64,000 nucleotides of DNA. Origin: Stygiolobus azoricus. Its GTDB lineage: Archaea; Thermoproteota; Thermoprotei_A; Sulfolobales; Sulfolobaceae. The notes beneath the pieces were generated by a model that ran no database searches, was not told the origin of the DNA, and saw only the letters and a list, made by a program, of their open reading frames with translations. Position 1 is the stretch's first letter; each line of letters opens with the position of its first letter. The position numbers and the translations under genes are program-made. Where the stretch lies: assembly GCF_009729035.1 (NCBI RefSeq), contig NZ_CP045483.1, positions 62,001 to 126,000 on the forward strand, read 5' to 3'. Shown piece by piece: positions 38,170 to 49,512 of this stretch.

Positions 38170-38570
38170 GAATTAGTTAAGGGAATTACTTCTCCATGAG
38201 GACATTTTCTAGGTTCTCCAAGGTACTTGTGTAGTTTTTCAATAATCTCCTCGGGGACTGCGAAGTCGAATTGTGTAGAGTACTTACAAGCATCATCAAG
38301 AGAAAATCCTATCTCCACCAATAAGGACTCTATAACCCTATGTGCTTTTATTAAATTGTCTATGGCTTTCCTACCCTCACTTGTTATTTCTATCCCACTT
38401 CTGGTCTTCTTTATATAGCCCTTGCCTTCTAAATGCTCCAGTTCCTCGTAAGCACTTGCTGGAGATACGTTTAACTGTTTTGCTATCCAACTTAACTTAG
38501 CAAGTTGTCCCTGATCATTATACTTCTTAATAACAAGGAGATACGAGAGCTCTCTTCTTGAGATACTCAC
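38166..38570 (-). CDS. DtxR/MntR-family metal-dependent transcription regulator
   Basis: A 134-residue protein. An N-terminal winged helix (AKLSWIAKQLNVSPASAYEE, ~24-43) is followed by the DtxR metal-binding/dimer domain: EVGFSLDDACKYS-like EIGFSLDDACKYSTQFDFAV (~86-105) and GEPRKCPHGEVIP (~117-129). The C-terminal SH3 domain of bacterial DtxR is absent, as in MntR-type proteins. It would repress metal-uptake genes when Fe or Mn is sufficient. The start is GTG 38570, 27 nt from a minus-strand TATA. Its promoter is back-to-back with kdgA, 52 nt away. Confidence 0.88.
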   Translation of the reverse strand: MSISRRELSYLLVIKKYNDQGQLAKLSWIAKQLNVSPASAYEELEHLEGKGYIKKTRSGIEITSEGRKAIDNLIKAHRVIESLLVEIGFSLDDACKYSTQFDFAVPEEIIEKLHKYLGEPRKCPHGEVIPLTNS

Positions 38571-38622
38571 AATCTATTGATCCTTAACTAAATATTTAAA
38601 CTATTATACGATTAAACACATC
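38571..38622. promoter_or_regulatory. Back-to-back promoters of DtxR gene and kdgA
   Basis: In only 52 nt both directions have a TATA-like box (AAATATTTAG on the minus strand at ~38588-38597; TTTAAACTATTA on the plus strand at ~38591-38602), each about 27 nt from its GTG start. The boxes overlap, so the promoters probably compete. Confidence 0.55.
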
Positions 38623-39480
38623 GTGGAAGGAATTATACCTGAAATAGTAACACCGTTTGCACAAGATGAAAGTCTAGACGAGAACTCATTAAAAAATTAC
38701 CTAGACTTCCTAAAGAGAAATGGAATACAGACTGTGTTCGCTTTGGGAACTACGGGAGAATTTAACATGTTAAGTATGGAAGAAAAAGAGAAGTTTATAA
38801 AGTCACTGAGACTATCCACTAACTTGAAGGTCATAATAAATATAACAGAAAACTCCACTTTAAACGCTCTTAAGTTAGCTAAACTCGCTGTTGAAGTGGG
38901 AGCTGATGGGATTGCATCTTTACCTCCGATATATCATAAACCCTCAGAAAAGGGGATAATAGGTTACTTTGAATCGCTCTCGAAGTTTGGAATACCTCTT
39001 TACTTATACAATTATGATGGAAAGGCATATGTAGAGTTAGATTTGGTGAGAAGGTTAGTAAGTGAAGGAATTATAGACGGAGTCAAATTGACTACTAATA
39101 ACATCTTGTTACTACAACGGTATGTAGAACTAAAGCAAGAAGGAAATCCCTTCTACGTAACCATAGGTAACGACGAATTGATATTTTATGCAATGATGTC
39201 GGGAGCTGACGGTGCGGTATCAGCTACTGCAAACGTCGCACCGGAGTTAGTATTGAAACTATTTAAGCAACTAAAGGAAGGTAACTTTAAAGAAGCGTTA
39301 GAATTCCAGAAAGACGTAACTACGCTTACCAGAGCGATTAGTAATGGAGATTACCCTGCTGGTGTGAAAGTAGCGTTAAAATATCGCGGAATATACGTTG
39401 GTACGGTCAGAAAGCCCCTTGAAGAAAAGATGGAACAGAATTCAGTTATTTACGCCACTCTTAAGGAGTTAAACTTGTGA
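38623..39480 (+). CDS. kdgA: 2-keto-3-deoxygluconate aldolase
   Basis: A 285-residue TIM-barrel aldolase of the DHDPS family. Motifs: GTTGEF (42-47), catalytic tyrosine Tyr129 in LYLYN, Schiff-base lysine Lys155 in IDGVKLTTNN. These match the promiscuous KDG/KD(P)Gal aldolase of Sulfolobus, which cleaves KDG to pyruvate and glyceraldehyde in the branched Entner-Doudoroff pathway. The start is GTG 38623, leaderless. Unlike in Saccharolobus, its pathway genes (gluconate dehydratase, KDG kinase) are not adjacent. Its TGA stop is part of the C box of the next RNA gene. Confidence 0.9.
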   Translation: MEGIIPEIVTPFAQDESLDENSLKNYLDFLKRNGIQTVFALGTTGEFNMLSMEEKEKFIKSLRLSTNLKVIINITENSTLNALKLAKLAVEVGADGIASLPPIYHKPSEKGIIGYFESLSKFGIPLYLYNYDGKAYVELDLVRRLVSEGIIDGVKLTTNNILLLQRYVELKQEGNPFYVTIGNDELIFYAMMSGADGAVSATANVAPELVLKLFKQLKEGNFKEALEFQKDVTTLTRAISNGDYPAGVKVALKYRGIYVGTVRKPLEEKMEQNSVIYATLKELNL

Positions 39481-39531
39481 TGAGGGTCGATGTGATGATT
39501 TGGTGATTTCAAATTATCCCCGGCTGAAAGT
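39474..39531 (+). ncRNA. C/D box guide RNA targeting 23S rRNA, overlapping kdgA stop
   Basis: C box GTGATGA (39477-39483) includes the kdgA stop codon; D' ATGA (39495-39498), C' GTGATTT (39503-39509) and D box CTGA (39524-39527) follow. The flanking CTT and AAG can pair as the terminal stem. The D guide TTATCCCCGG is complementary to the universal 23S segment CCGGGGAUAA, and the D' guide GGGTCGATGTG pairs (one G-U) with 23S CAUAUCGAC nearby. The D guide selects a G by the N+5 rule. D' and C' are imperfect boxes. Confidence 0.68.
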
Positions 39532-39542
39532 CATAACTTTTT

Positions 39543-40376
39543 TCAGCTCACCCTTTTCGGTACGTCCCTTATTGTAAAAGAATATAAGGATAGGATTACT
39601 GGTACGACAGTATATAGGAATATGGACACTACCGCGTCCTGAATGCTACCCACAGTCAATGGAAATATATCGAGTGCTTTAACGAAAAGGCTAAACTGTG
39701 AGTTAGCTAATGGTAGAAATGGTAACTGAGTAGCACCCCAAGAAGGCAGGGCTAGGGCGATAGATATATATGTAGCAATGTGTGTGAAGTTGCCTATGAA
39801 TACAAGTATGTCAGAAACTAGGATAGAACCTATCAGTAGAGAGCTAGAGATTATGAAGGAAAGACTGCTCCTCCTCAATATCTCCCCTATAGAGAAGGCT
39901 ACGGAGAAGAAGACTAAAGATGACACAAGGACTAGTCCTACTATCTTAGGTAAGTCAATTAGGTCTGTCTGGGCTCCGAAAAACCAGAAAGAAAAGACTA
40001 GAGAAAGAACTACCATTAACCCGTAGATCATAGCCAGAAGAGTAAAGGAACCGAGCCATTTTTCAGCGTAAAACCTTATCCTCGTGACGGGCTTTGTTAA
40101 GAAGAAATCGATCGTCCCCTGCTCATATTCCTCCGACATTGAACCAGATGCTATAGAGATCGCTAAGAAGTGGAGGAGTAAACTCTGAGGCAGGAGAGCT
40201 CCCACAGCCCACATGTAAGGGTAAAGAGGTATGAGGATTACCCTAACTGCCTTAGACGGCACTAGATATAGTGCTAAATACACTGCTATCTCGAAAAAAA
40301 GTGATACTAACACAAGAACTATAACCTTCTTACGCGCTATAGCCCTCCTCCACTCGTAAAGCAGAATGTCAAACAT
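39543..40376 (-). CDS. ABC-2 type transporter permease
   Basis: A 277-residue protein with six hydrophobic segments, start [20 protein letters not shown], and the conserved GTIDFFLTKPVTRIRFYAEKW loop at ~86-106, typical of ABC-2 permeases. It overlaps the ATPase gene by 8 nt and forms an exporter with it. Cargo is unknown; antibiotic, lipid or peptide export are all possible. Confidence 0.82.
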   Translation of the reverse strand: MFDILLYEWRRAIARKKVIVLVLVSLFFEIAVYLALYLVPSKAVRVILIPLYPYMWAVGALLPQSLLLHFLAISIASGSMSEEYEQGTIDFFLTKPVTRIRFYAEKWLGSFTLLAMIYGLMVVLSLVFSFWFFGAQTDLIDLPKIVGLVLVSSLVFFSVAFSIGEILRRSSLSFIISSSLLIGSILVSDILVFIGNFTHIATYISIALALPSWGATQLPFLPLANSQFSLFVKALDIFPLTVGSIQDAVVSIFLYTVVPVILSLYSFTIRDVPKRVS

Positions 40377-41256
40377 TATTTATCGCCCTCTCATACGCCT
40401 TTTCTATGTCGACATCTAAGTAGTAGGATCTTACTTTTACTCCCTGAAAGATTAATTCCCTAAGTAGCTCCTCTCTTTTGTCTTCAGACAAAGTGACATA
40501 ATACTTACCACCACCGTCACTTTCGACCTTCTTCACAAAGTCAAGACCTTTTAGTACTTCTTCAGCTCTCTGATCTGCCTCTATCACTACAACTATGCCC
40601 AAAAACTTCTTTATCAGCTCCTCCACATTACCTTCGAATACCTTGTTTCCTCGATATATTAGAACTACTTTATCAGAGAGTTTTTTCACATCCTCCATTT
40701 CATGAGAGGTCATTAAGATTGAAGTTCCTTTTTTCTTCAATTTGTTAAAGGTATCCCTAATGTGAAGGGAAAAGATTGGGTCTACTCCAATATTTGGCTC
40801 GTCCATAATTAGAACCTGAGGATTGCCCAAGAGGGCTTCAGCAATTGCAATCCTTTGTGTCATCCCCTTACTGTACTTAGCTATTTGTCTGTCCGCAAAT
40901 TCCTCAATGCCTACGAGTTCTAAAAGTTCATCAACTTCATCCTTACTCGCTCCCTTCATTTTGGCTGAAAGCCTCAACACTTGTCTGCCAGTTAAAAAAG
41001 GAGGAAGGTTCGGTAACTCTTGAACGTAACCTACCTCACGAAATACAGACTTGTCCTTAAAGGGATTTTTTCCTAATATCTCCACACTACCTCCGTCTGG
41101 AAACATTAATGCTAGTGTACACCTGATCATAGTGGTCTTTCCTGCCCCATTAGGACCTAAAACCGAAACAAACTCTCCCTTTTTAACTTCCAAAGAGACT
41201 CCGTTCAAAGCTACTTTACTTCCGTACTTCTTTTTGAGCCTATCAATCACTATCAT
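40369..41256 (-). CDS. ABC transporter ATP-binding protein
   Basis: A 295-residue ATPase with Walker [10 protein letters not shown] (~34-42), Q-loop in [15 protein letters not shown] (~78-92), ABC signature [11 protein letters not shown] (~133-143, replacing LSGGQ), Walker B VLIMDEPN (~151-158) and switch histidine in TSHEMED (~186). The C-terminal extension after ~210 is common in drug- or lipid-exporter ATPases. It is the first gene of the ABC operon; its start lies near the divergent OFOR promoter. Confidence 0.9.
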   Translation of the reverse strand: MIVIDRLKKKYGSKVALNGVSLEVKKGEFVSVLGPNGAGKTTMIRCTLALMFPDGGSVEILGKNPFKDKSVFREVGYVQELPNLPPFLTGRQVLRLSAKMKGASKDEVDELLELVGIEEFADRQIAKYSKGMTQRIAIAEALLGNPQVLIMDEPNIGVDPIFSLHIRDTFNKLKKKGTSILMTSHEMEDVKKLSDKVVLIYRGNKVFEGNVEELIKKFLGIVVVIEADQRAEEVLKGLDFVKKVESDGGGKYYVTLSEDKREELLRELIFQGVKVRSYYLDVDIEKAYERAINNV

Positions 41257-41321
41257 TTGACTTTTTTCAACTTTACGAGAGAAGATAAAAACTTTTATTC
41301 TATGGATAGAAATTGATCGTT

Positions 41322-44100
<2,779 letters not shown>

Positions 44101-44196
44101 TTTTATCATTTTCTAAACATTTTCCCTCAGCATTTTCTTTATAATTTTTGCCTTTAATAAGAAATTGAATTAAGATACAAAAGTTATACCTTTAAT

Positions 44197-44484
44197 TTAG
44201 TTTGTAACTCCTACCAACATAAACTTCTTGCTCTTTTTGTCCTCTATTACAGTACCTTCTTCTGCCAACTCGTACAATGCTTTCCTTATTTTCTCATCAC
44301 TTGCTAAGTTAGTGAGAACATTGTGTATCTCTTTTACGTCCATTGGTTTCTCTTTAAGAAGATTAAGTATAACTTCCTTTAGCTCGTCCTCCTCTGGAGC
44401 TATTACAACCGTTAGCTCATCGTCGTCATAAACCACTTCTAGCTTATTTTCTATCTCCTTCCTTTTATTCACAACCTCATTCAT
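44197..44484 (-). CDS. Small winged-helix-like protein
   Basis: A 95-residue protein with a charged N-terminal part (residues 1-35) and a winged-helix-like part (ILNLLKEKPMDVKEIHNVLT, LYELAEEGTVIEDKKSKKFM). It may be a small DNA-binding regulator; no target is apparent. The convergent OFOR operon ends 96 nt away. Confidence 0.55.
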   Translation of the reverse strand: MNEVVNKRKEIENKLEVVYDDDELTVVIAPEEDELKEVILNLLKEKPMDVKEIHNVLTNLASDEKIRKALYELAEEGTVIEDKKSKKFMLVGVTN

Positions 44485-45096
44485 TCTTATCCCTAATATA
44501 TTATTAACTGTTTGTTGGGATATAAACTTTTGTTAGGTATGTAAAAATAATTTAAACTAGTAAGTGCTGTTTTTCTTATTAAAATTAAATTAAGCTAATA
44601 ATATGATGACTAATAGAAGAAAAAAAAATTCAAAATTTCTTCCGAATAATTATTTATCATTCACTCTTTTTTAAATCCACACATATCTCTCCAAAGTTCC
44701 TCTAAGTAGCCAAACAGATAATGCACATATAACAGCACCTATCAACGATAAATGTGATAAAAGCTGATTTCAAATCTTGAAGTCAGGTAACTTGCTCATT
44801 GTTCTAAGATTACTTCATCACTAATGTGAATAATAGACGTATAAACAATAAGTCATAGCCGTCAGTAAATATCTATATCTCGGTTTTACCAAATCACTTT
44901 ATTTATATATCATAGAAGGTCTTGTGATCTAACGATATAAATACATCCTTCGGATTTGTATGATATTTCAGATTTAAGTTTTTTATAAAAACCATTCAAA
45001 CGATTTATATATGACTATATTTTACAATTTCGCCTATATAGTTATTTATAACTTATCGGGAAAAACTATATATTACCGCCTATTGATCTACTTTTG
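44485..45096. other. Long AT-rich intergenic region with transporter remnant
   Basis: About 610 nt without a complete gene. A minus-strand remnant of a membrane transporter lies at 44671-44763. A weak C/D-like set of boxes occurs on the minus strand around 44772-44827 but the guide is too short to trust. A TATA element (ACTATATATTA, ~45065-45075) drives the gene at 45097. Confidence 0.45.
44671..44763 (-). pseudogene. Transporter C-terminal fragment
   Basis: The frame reads LLSHLSLIGAVICALSVWLL... then an RGTLERYVWI end, resembling the last membrane segment of an MFS transporter, without start or upstream body. It is most likely a relic. A second relic of this kind lies at 48661-49301. Confidence 0.35.
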
Positions 45097-45525
45097 ATGG
45101 AATATAAGCTAAGGGACATAGTGAACGACAACGGAGAAGTAGTTAATGTACCTAAAGGATTTTCAGCGATAATGCTCGATAAAAGACTAATGCTTATAAG
45201 AGGAAGAAACTCTATAATACTCGTTAAGGTTTTCAATAACCTCTATGCAATGAGGGCTGTGATAAACGGAAAGATGTATTATCGATTTGTAACATATGAC
45301 AGTAAAATAATAGAGAACGGAAGTATAGTTTTACCAAGAAGGTATAAGGACAATAATATCATGAAAGCTCTAGATTTAGTAATAAGAAAATTGGAGGAAG
45401 TAGAAGACGTTGACAAGATAAAGGATGCAATATTTTACCTTTACTTAGCAAAAAACTGCCTTAAAGGAGACAAACAGTCGTGTACAGAGCTTGAAGAACA
45501 GTTGTTCTTTGAAGCAGAACCGTGA
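45097..45525 (+). CDS. Uncharacterised protein
   Basis: A 142-residue soluble protein, MEYKLRDIVNDNGEVVNVPK..., with a beta-rich N-terminal half (to ~80) and helices in the C-terminal half, including VIRKLEEVEDVDKIKDAIFY. Two cysteines occur in the last 25 residues. The ATG at 45097 is 27 nt from TATA (45066-45073), so it is leaderless; TTG 45094 is an alternative. I do not recognise the family. Confidence 0.65.
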   Translation: MEYKLRDIVNDNGEVVNVPKGFSAIMLDKRLMLIRGRNSIILVKVFNNLYAMRAVINGKMYYRFVTYDSKIIENGSIVLPRRYKDNNIMKALDLVIRKLEEVEDVDKIKDAIFYLYLAKNCLKGDKQSCTELEEQLFFEAEP

Positions 45526-45531
45526 ATACAT

Positions 45532-45879
45532 TCAGATCTTACCCAAACGTCCTTTTTCTTTAACATTCAAATATTCATAAACTAGTGAGATAAATTGATG
45601 ATCTTGTTCCTTTTCTTTAGTTACAATGTATCTGAGTGTTTCTAATTCTAAAGAATTTACACTGTAGATTAAAACGAAAAGACCAGTAGGTTTGTGAATT
45701 ATGGCCACAATACCATTCTTGAAAACCAGTAGTTTTAGCGTATCTCCTTCTAGGGTCTCAATGGGTTTCAGTTCTAACGGGTTCAGCCTAGTTATCTTGT
45801 TTTCCCATAATACTCTAAGCATTCTCTCTTCTGCTTCTCCTATCCCTTCAAGCTTTGAAAACTCTTTAATTATATCCAT
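45532..45879 (-). CDS. Uncharacterised small protein
   Basis: A 115-residue protein starting MDIIKEFSKLEGIGEAEERM. The N-terminal 25 residues could be a helix-hairpin-helix-like element, followed by beta strands (TLKLLVFKNGIVAIIHKPTG). No family was recognised. It converges on the 45097 gene with only 6 nt between stops and faces away from the reductase gene at 45920. Confidence 0.6.
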   Translation of the reverse strand: MDIIKEFSKLEGIGEAEERMLRVLWENKITRLNPLELKPIETLEGDTLKLLVFKNGIVAIIHKPTGLFVLIYSVNSLELETLRYIVTKEKEQDHQFISLVYEYLNVKEKGRLGKI

Positions 45880-45919
45880 TCACAAATTTTTAAGGACACA
45901 AGGTTATTAACTATTTACT

Positions 45920-46633
45920 TTGTTAGTCGGAGTAACTGATGAAGGTGAACTTGCTAGAAGTATTGCCAAGTATCTCAAACAAGTGATTATCATCGACTCA
46001 CCACAGAGGGTAATAAAGGAAAGACCTAACGTTGTAATCCACACATTTGAGGTGCCTTACGATGAGGCTAATAGAAACCCCTCGGCTGCGTGGAACATTA
46101 ACACGTGGTATTCCATTAACGTGGCTAGGAGCGCTCACAAAGTCAACTCCACTAACGTTTTTCTCTCGACTTTCATGGTATTTGATGGCAAGAAAGGTTA
46201 TTACACCGAGACTTCCACACTCAACCCACTCAACTATTACGGGCTTAGCAAGCTTGCAGGAGAATCTGGAATTATGGCTCTAGGTAATTACTTAGTGGTT
46301 AGATTTGGTGCATTATATTCCACAACTTATAGAGGAATATTTTACCCTTTTGTGAAGGGTATCTTGAGAGGAAGGAGAGTAATAAAATGCAACTCTAACT
46401 TTTACGTATCACCGATAACCGTTGAGGAGGCTTCAGAGATAGTTTCTAGCTTGATAAAAAGAGGGATTAAGGGAGTTGTCAATGTAGGAGGAAAAAGGAA
46501 GAGTATGGTTGAGGTTTGCGAACAACTAGGCGATATGTTTAACGCTAAAGTAGTTCCATTTGAAGGAAAATACTACGATTTTTCCCTAGACGATTGGCTC
46601 CTAAGAGGTCTTGGATTCACTGTCAGAAGTTAA
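45920..46633 (+). CDS. RmlD-like NAD(P)-dependent sugar reductase
   Basis: A 237-residue short-chain-type reductase with VGVTDEGELARSIA (start of Rossmann fold), STFMVFDGKKGYYTET (~82-97) and the catalytic YYGLSK (~105-110, Tyr-x3-Lys), as in dTDP-4-dehydrorhamnose reductases (RmlD). It is shorter than RmlD (~290). Its substrate may be a nucleotide sugar for glycosylation; this is inferred. The start is TTG 45920, 27 nt from a TATA-like TTTTTAAGG. It overlaps the convergent gene by 33 nt. Confidence 0.72.
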   Translation: MLVGVTDEGELARSIAKYLKQVIIIDSPQRVIKERPNVVIHTFEVPYDEANRNPSAAWNINTWYSINVARSAHKVNSTNVFLSTFMVFDGKKGYYTETSTLNPLNYYGLSKLAGESGIMALGNYLVVRFGALYSTTYRGIFYPFVKGILRGRRVIKCNSNFYVSPITVEEASEIVSSLIKRGIKGVVNVGGKRKSMVEVCEQLGDMFNAKVVPFEGKYYDFSLDDWLLRGLGFTVRS

Positions 46634-46978
46634 GAAGAAGTTATATCCTTTCTTAATCATCAATCTGTCCATCTCACTTACGAAGTTCTGCATGTAAAAG
46701 TCAATATAAGGAAACTTTGTCGTTATCGCTTCTTCCCTTAATAAACTAACTATTTTTCCGAGCCTCTCAAGCTTCTTTTCACCGCTCTCCTCTAAGTATA
46801 GGAATCTCATTATCTCTCTACCCGTAGTCCTCGATAGCTCTCCATGACGCAGATAAACTAATTTTAACATTAAATAAAGTGAACGTGAAACCCTGCGTAA
46901 TAGTTCATCAATATTTTCCGCATTTTCTATCGAGTAAACATTTTCAAAGTATAATTTTTCAACTGTCTCAACTTTCAT
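46601..46978 (-). CDS. Uncharacterised helical protein
   Basis: A 125-residue, almost wholly helical protein with a basic core (RRVSRSLYLMLKLVYLRHGE) and KFPYIDFYMQNFVSEMDRLM. No recognised family; a HEPN-like nuclease or an RNA-binding helix bundle are possible but not shown. Its end overlaps the reductase gene on the other strand by 33 nt. Confidence 0.55.
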   Translation of the reverse strand: MKVETVEKLYFENVYSIENAENIDELLRRVSRSLYLMLKLVYLRHGELSRTTGREIMRFLYLEESGEKKLERLGKIVSLLREEAITTKFPYIDFYMQNFVSEMDRLMIKKGYNFFLTSDSESKTS

Positions 46979-47028
46979 AAGAGAAATATCTCATTACACA
47001 TTTAAATTTTTATGTCAGATACAGTCTT

Positions 47029-48063
47029 ATGTCACTGGAACTTCTACTCAGTAGATTTCTTTATTACGTCGAAAAAGGGGATCCGTTACCCATAGCCTTC
47101 AAAAAAGCTCACGAAATGGGAAAATATAAAATCGATAGTAATGATGCTTACGAAAAAGCAAAATTACTGATACTACAATACCTTTCTTTGAAAGGTAAAA
47201 GCAGGAGGAAAAAAGTCAAGGAATTCTTGCAGGGAAAAGGAGCAGTAGTTTTCCCTGATTGGATGGAAAAAAAGCTTTCAGGACTTTACGACATAGGAGA
47301 GCTAAAAAGGTCGCTGATGAGAAAAACCACGTGGTTTTGGGTTAACACTCTCAAAACTGATGAAGACAAAGTGATTAAGAGTTTAGAGAACAAAGGTATG
47401 GTATTGGAGAGAGATAAAGATTATCATTTTTTATATAAATTAATAAATGGTAATCTCTCTAAGACGAAAGAGTTCAGAGAATATAAAGTTATAATACAAG
47501 ATAAGGCAAGCGTGAGTGTGGTTGCGACACTTTCCCCTAAAAAAGGTGAGAGTATATACGATATGACCTCAGCACCTGGGGTAAAAGCAACACTAATTAT
47601 GGTGCTCACTGAAAACGGAGCTAAACTCACTCTTAGTGAGGTAGAGTATAAGAGATTAATAAGGGAGGTCAACTTCATGAAAAACGTTGGAGTAAATTTG
47701 GACAGAGTTAATATTATACACGGTGATGCCACTCATTTAACTTTCTCTAAAAAATTCGATAAAGTTCTACTAGATGCCCCTTGTAGCTCTTCAGGTATGA
47801 TTTCAAACGAGCCAACGGTACTCCTTAGGTTAACAGAGAGTAAGGTTTCAGAGTTTTCAAAGTTGCAGATGGAGCTCTTGGGTAAAGCCCTATCTCTATC
47901 ATCTACTGTAGTATACGCTACATGTTCAATATTCCCAGAGGAGGGAGAGGAGGTTGTTAAGAAGGTTACTCATAATGTAGGTCATAAGGTAGTCTTTTCT
48001 AAACGCTTCATACCTTATATTCACGATACAGAGGGCTTTTTTGTGTCAAAGCTTGAGGGGTAA
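47029..48063 (+). CDS. NOL1/NOP2/Sun-family RNA m5C methyltransferase
   Basis: A 344-residue methyltransferase. The SAM-binding motif DMTSAPGVKATLI (~181-193), motif IV LLDAPCSSSGM (~247-257) with the release cysteine, and motif VI YATCSIFPEEGEE (~299-311) with the catalytic cysteine are all present. It methylates cytosine in tRNA or rRNA. The N-terminal 100 residues are helical and may bind RNA. The target base is unknown. Confidence 0.88.
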   Translation: MSLELLLSRFLYYVEKGDPLPIAFKKAHEMGKYKIDSNDAYEKAKLLILQYLSLKGKSRRKKVKEFLQGKGAVVFPDWMEKKLSGLYDIGELKRSLMRKTTWFWVNTLKTDEDKVIKSLENKGMVLERDKDYHFLYKLINGNLSKTKEFREYKVIIQDKASVSVVATLSPKKGESIYDMTSAPGVKATLIMVLTENGAKLTLSEVEYKRLIREVNFMKNVGVNLDRVNIIHGDATHLTFSKKFDKVLLDAPCSSSGMISNEPTVLLRLTESKVSEFSKLQMELLGKALSLSSTVVYATCSIFPEEGEEVVKKVTHNVGHKVVFSKRFIPYIHDTEGFFVSKLEG

Positions 48064-48182
48064 CCTAGATACGCTTTGCTAATTAATTTTCTTATTCTCC
48101 TTGACTTTAAGTAGTCTCTAATGTTCACATAGTATTACCTTAACGAACAAGGTTTATAAGGGAGAGGGCAAATTAAACAATA

Positions 48183-48262
48183 ATAATCAGGGAAACTTGA
48201 AGTGGTATAATGATTAAACTATTTCAAGTATGAAAAATAACGATATTCCCCCTTCTTTACCC
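48183..48262 (+). ncRNA. Candidate structured small RNA
   Basis: A good TATA (GTTTATAAG, 48152-48160) has no protein start 27 nt downstream. From the predicted start near 48183 the sequence holds nested inverted repeats: GGGAA (48190) with TTCCC (48246), and ACTTGAA (48195-48201) with TTCAAGT (48223-48229), then a pyrimidine-rich tract. This is speculative. Confidence 0.25.
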
Positions 48263-48317
48263 TTTAAATAGTTCCTTATCCTTAAACTTTTTATGTCATA
48301 CTTTGAACTGATCAGTG

Positions 48318-48626
48318 ATGATAGAAGACCTAACTAAATTATTGAATGAAGTAAAAACGAAAATATATAATGAAAAGAAGGAGTTGATGAAAGATATAGG
48401 AAAGCTCACTTCCTCAATTCATGATAATATAGCTTCAGAAATCGCAAAAGCTAAGAAGGAAGGTAGAAAAGTAGATGAACTAGAGAAGGAGTTCAAAGAG
48501 TTACTAAGTAAGCTCGATAAGTTAAAGGAAAACCAAGTTAAGATGAGCATAAAGGACATAAAGAGTGCTTTAGATACTTACATTAAAAAAGCTGAAGATA
48601 TAGTAGAAAAATTAAAGAAAAAATAA
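48318..48626 (+). CDS. Coiled-coil small protein
   Basis: A 102-residue, highly charged, lysine- and glutamate-rich protein with heptad spacing through almost its whole length (for example DKLKENQVKMSIKDIKSALD). It should form a long coiled coil. No family was recognised. ATG 48318 is 27 nt from a TATA-like AACTTTTTA; GTG 48315 is an alternative. Confidence 0.6.
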   Translation: MIEDLTKLLNEVKTKIYNEKKELMKDIGKLTSSIHDNIASEIAKAKKEGRKVDELEKEFKELLSKLDKLKENQVKMSIKDIKSALDTYIKKAEDIVEKLKKK

Positions 48627-48660
48627 CGAATTAATTATCTTTTTAGCCTTTCTTTTACGC

Positions 48661-49301
48661 CTATTCTATCAATATCACATGACGCTTGCTCTTAGGCCAC
48701 GTTATTATACTCACGAAAATTACTGCTGTAGAGAACAAACCCACTATATCAATTCCCTTCACTAATCCTTCGACACCAAAGTACTCACCTATAAACCGTT
48801 TGTCTCTACATTTTCATTTTACTCGTTTTATGTTGATCAGGTGTAGGGACTTAGCCCTCAAAAAGAACTGAAAGTCAGGTGAGCCACGATACCACCAGTC
48901 TAGTACCTGTCGAAATAAAGAAGAACTGAAAGGTGCATAACCTATACCATATCTAGCCTGGACTATACCAGTTATTGTCCACGGGGCTCTCGTAAGCCAA
49001 CACAGTCCCTGCAGTCCACTGTGCACCCATAAACATCCCTTCAATTATCCTGGAAGCATAAAGTACTTCTACGTTAGGAATAAAGGTAAAGAGAGAGTAA
49101 CCGGTTGTTCCGATAATTGAAACCGGTTTCCTACCTATTTTGTCAGCCACATTCCCGAAGTAAGTTCCACCCATGATCCTTCCTAGGGTGAAGAGCACTG
49201 TGTAGCCAAAGAAATCTAGCCCATAAACTCTCTCTAGGTAGGAATAGATATGACAATAATAATAAGTCGTAAATGTTACCTGTCCAGGCAGAGATTGACA
49301 T
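48661..49301 (-). pseudogene. Decayed MFS transporter
   Basis: Pieces of one MFS transporter are spread across frames: an N-terminus MSISAWTGNIYDLLLL (from 49301), then LFTLGRIMGGTYFGNVADKI with the MFS loop motif and RKPVSIIGTTGYSLF (49198 to ~48990), then RAPWTITGIVQARYGIGYAP in another frame, and finally a C-terminal end EGLVKGIDIVGLFSTAVIFV to the stop at 48661-48663. Total coding length is about half a normal MFS gene, so internal sequence is also lost. It is clearly a dead gene. Confidence 0.75.
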
Positions 49302-49512
49302 AATGGTCGAGTGGATGTAATTTTCAGGCTTAAAAAATTGAAAAAAGGTTGTTTGTATTATACTTTTACAAATTAATATAAATCAAAGAATTGAAATAAA
49401 ATCTTTTCAGCTTAAGTTCGAAATTCTACATTACAGTTCCCGAAACAGTTTTACATGAGATTGGAGACAAGCTAGGTAAATTTTTTATTAATAGTTTGTG
49501 TTTCGAATTACT

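Noticed and set aside
44772-44827. C/D-like boxes on the minus strand (GTGATGA ... CTGA)
   Set aside because: The distance from the C'-like box to the D box leaves only about 6-8 nt of guide, and no rRNA match is recognised.
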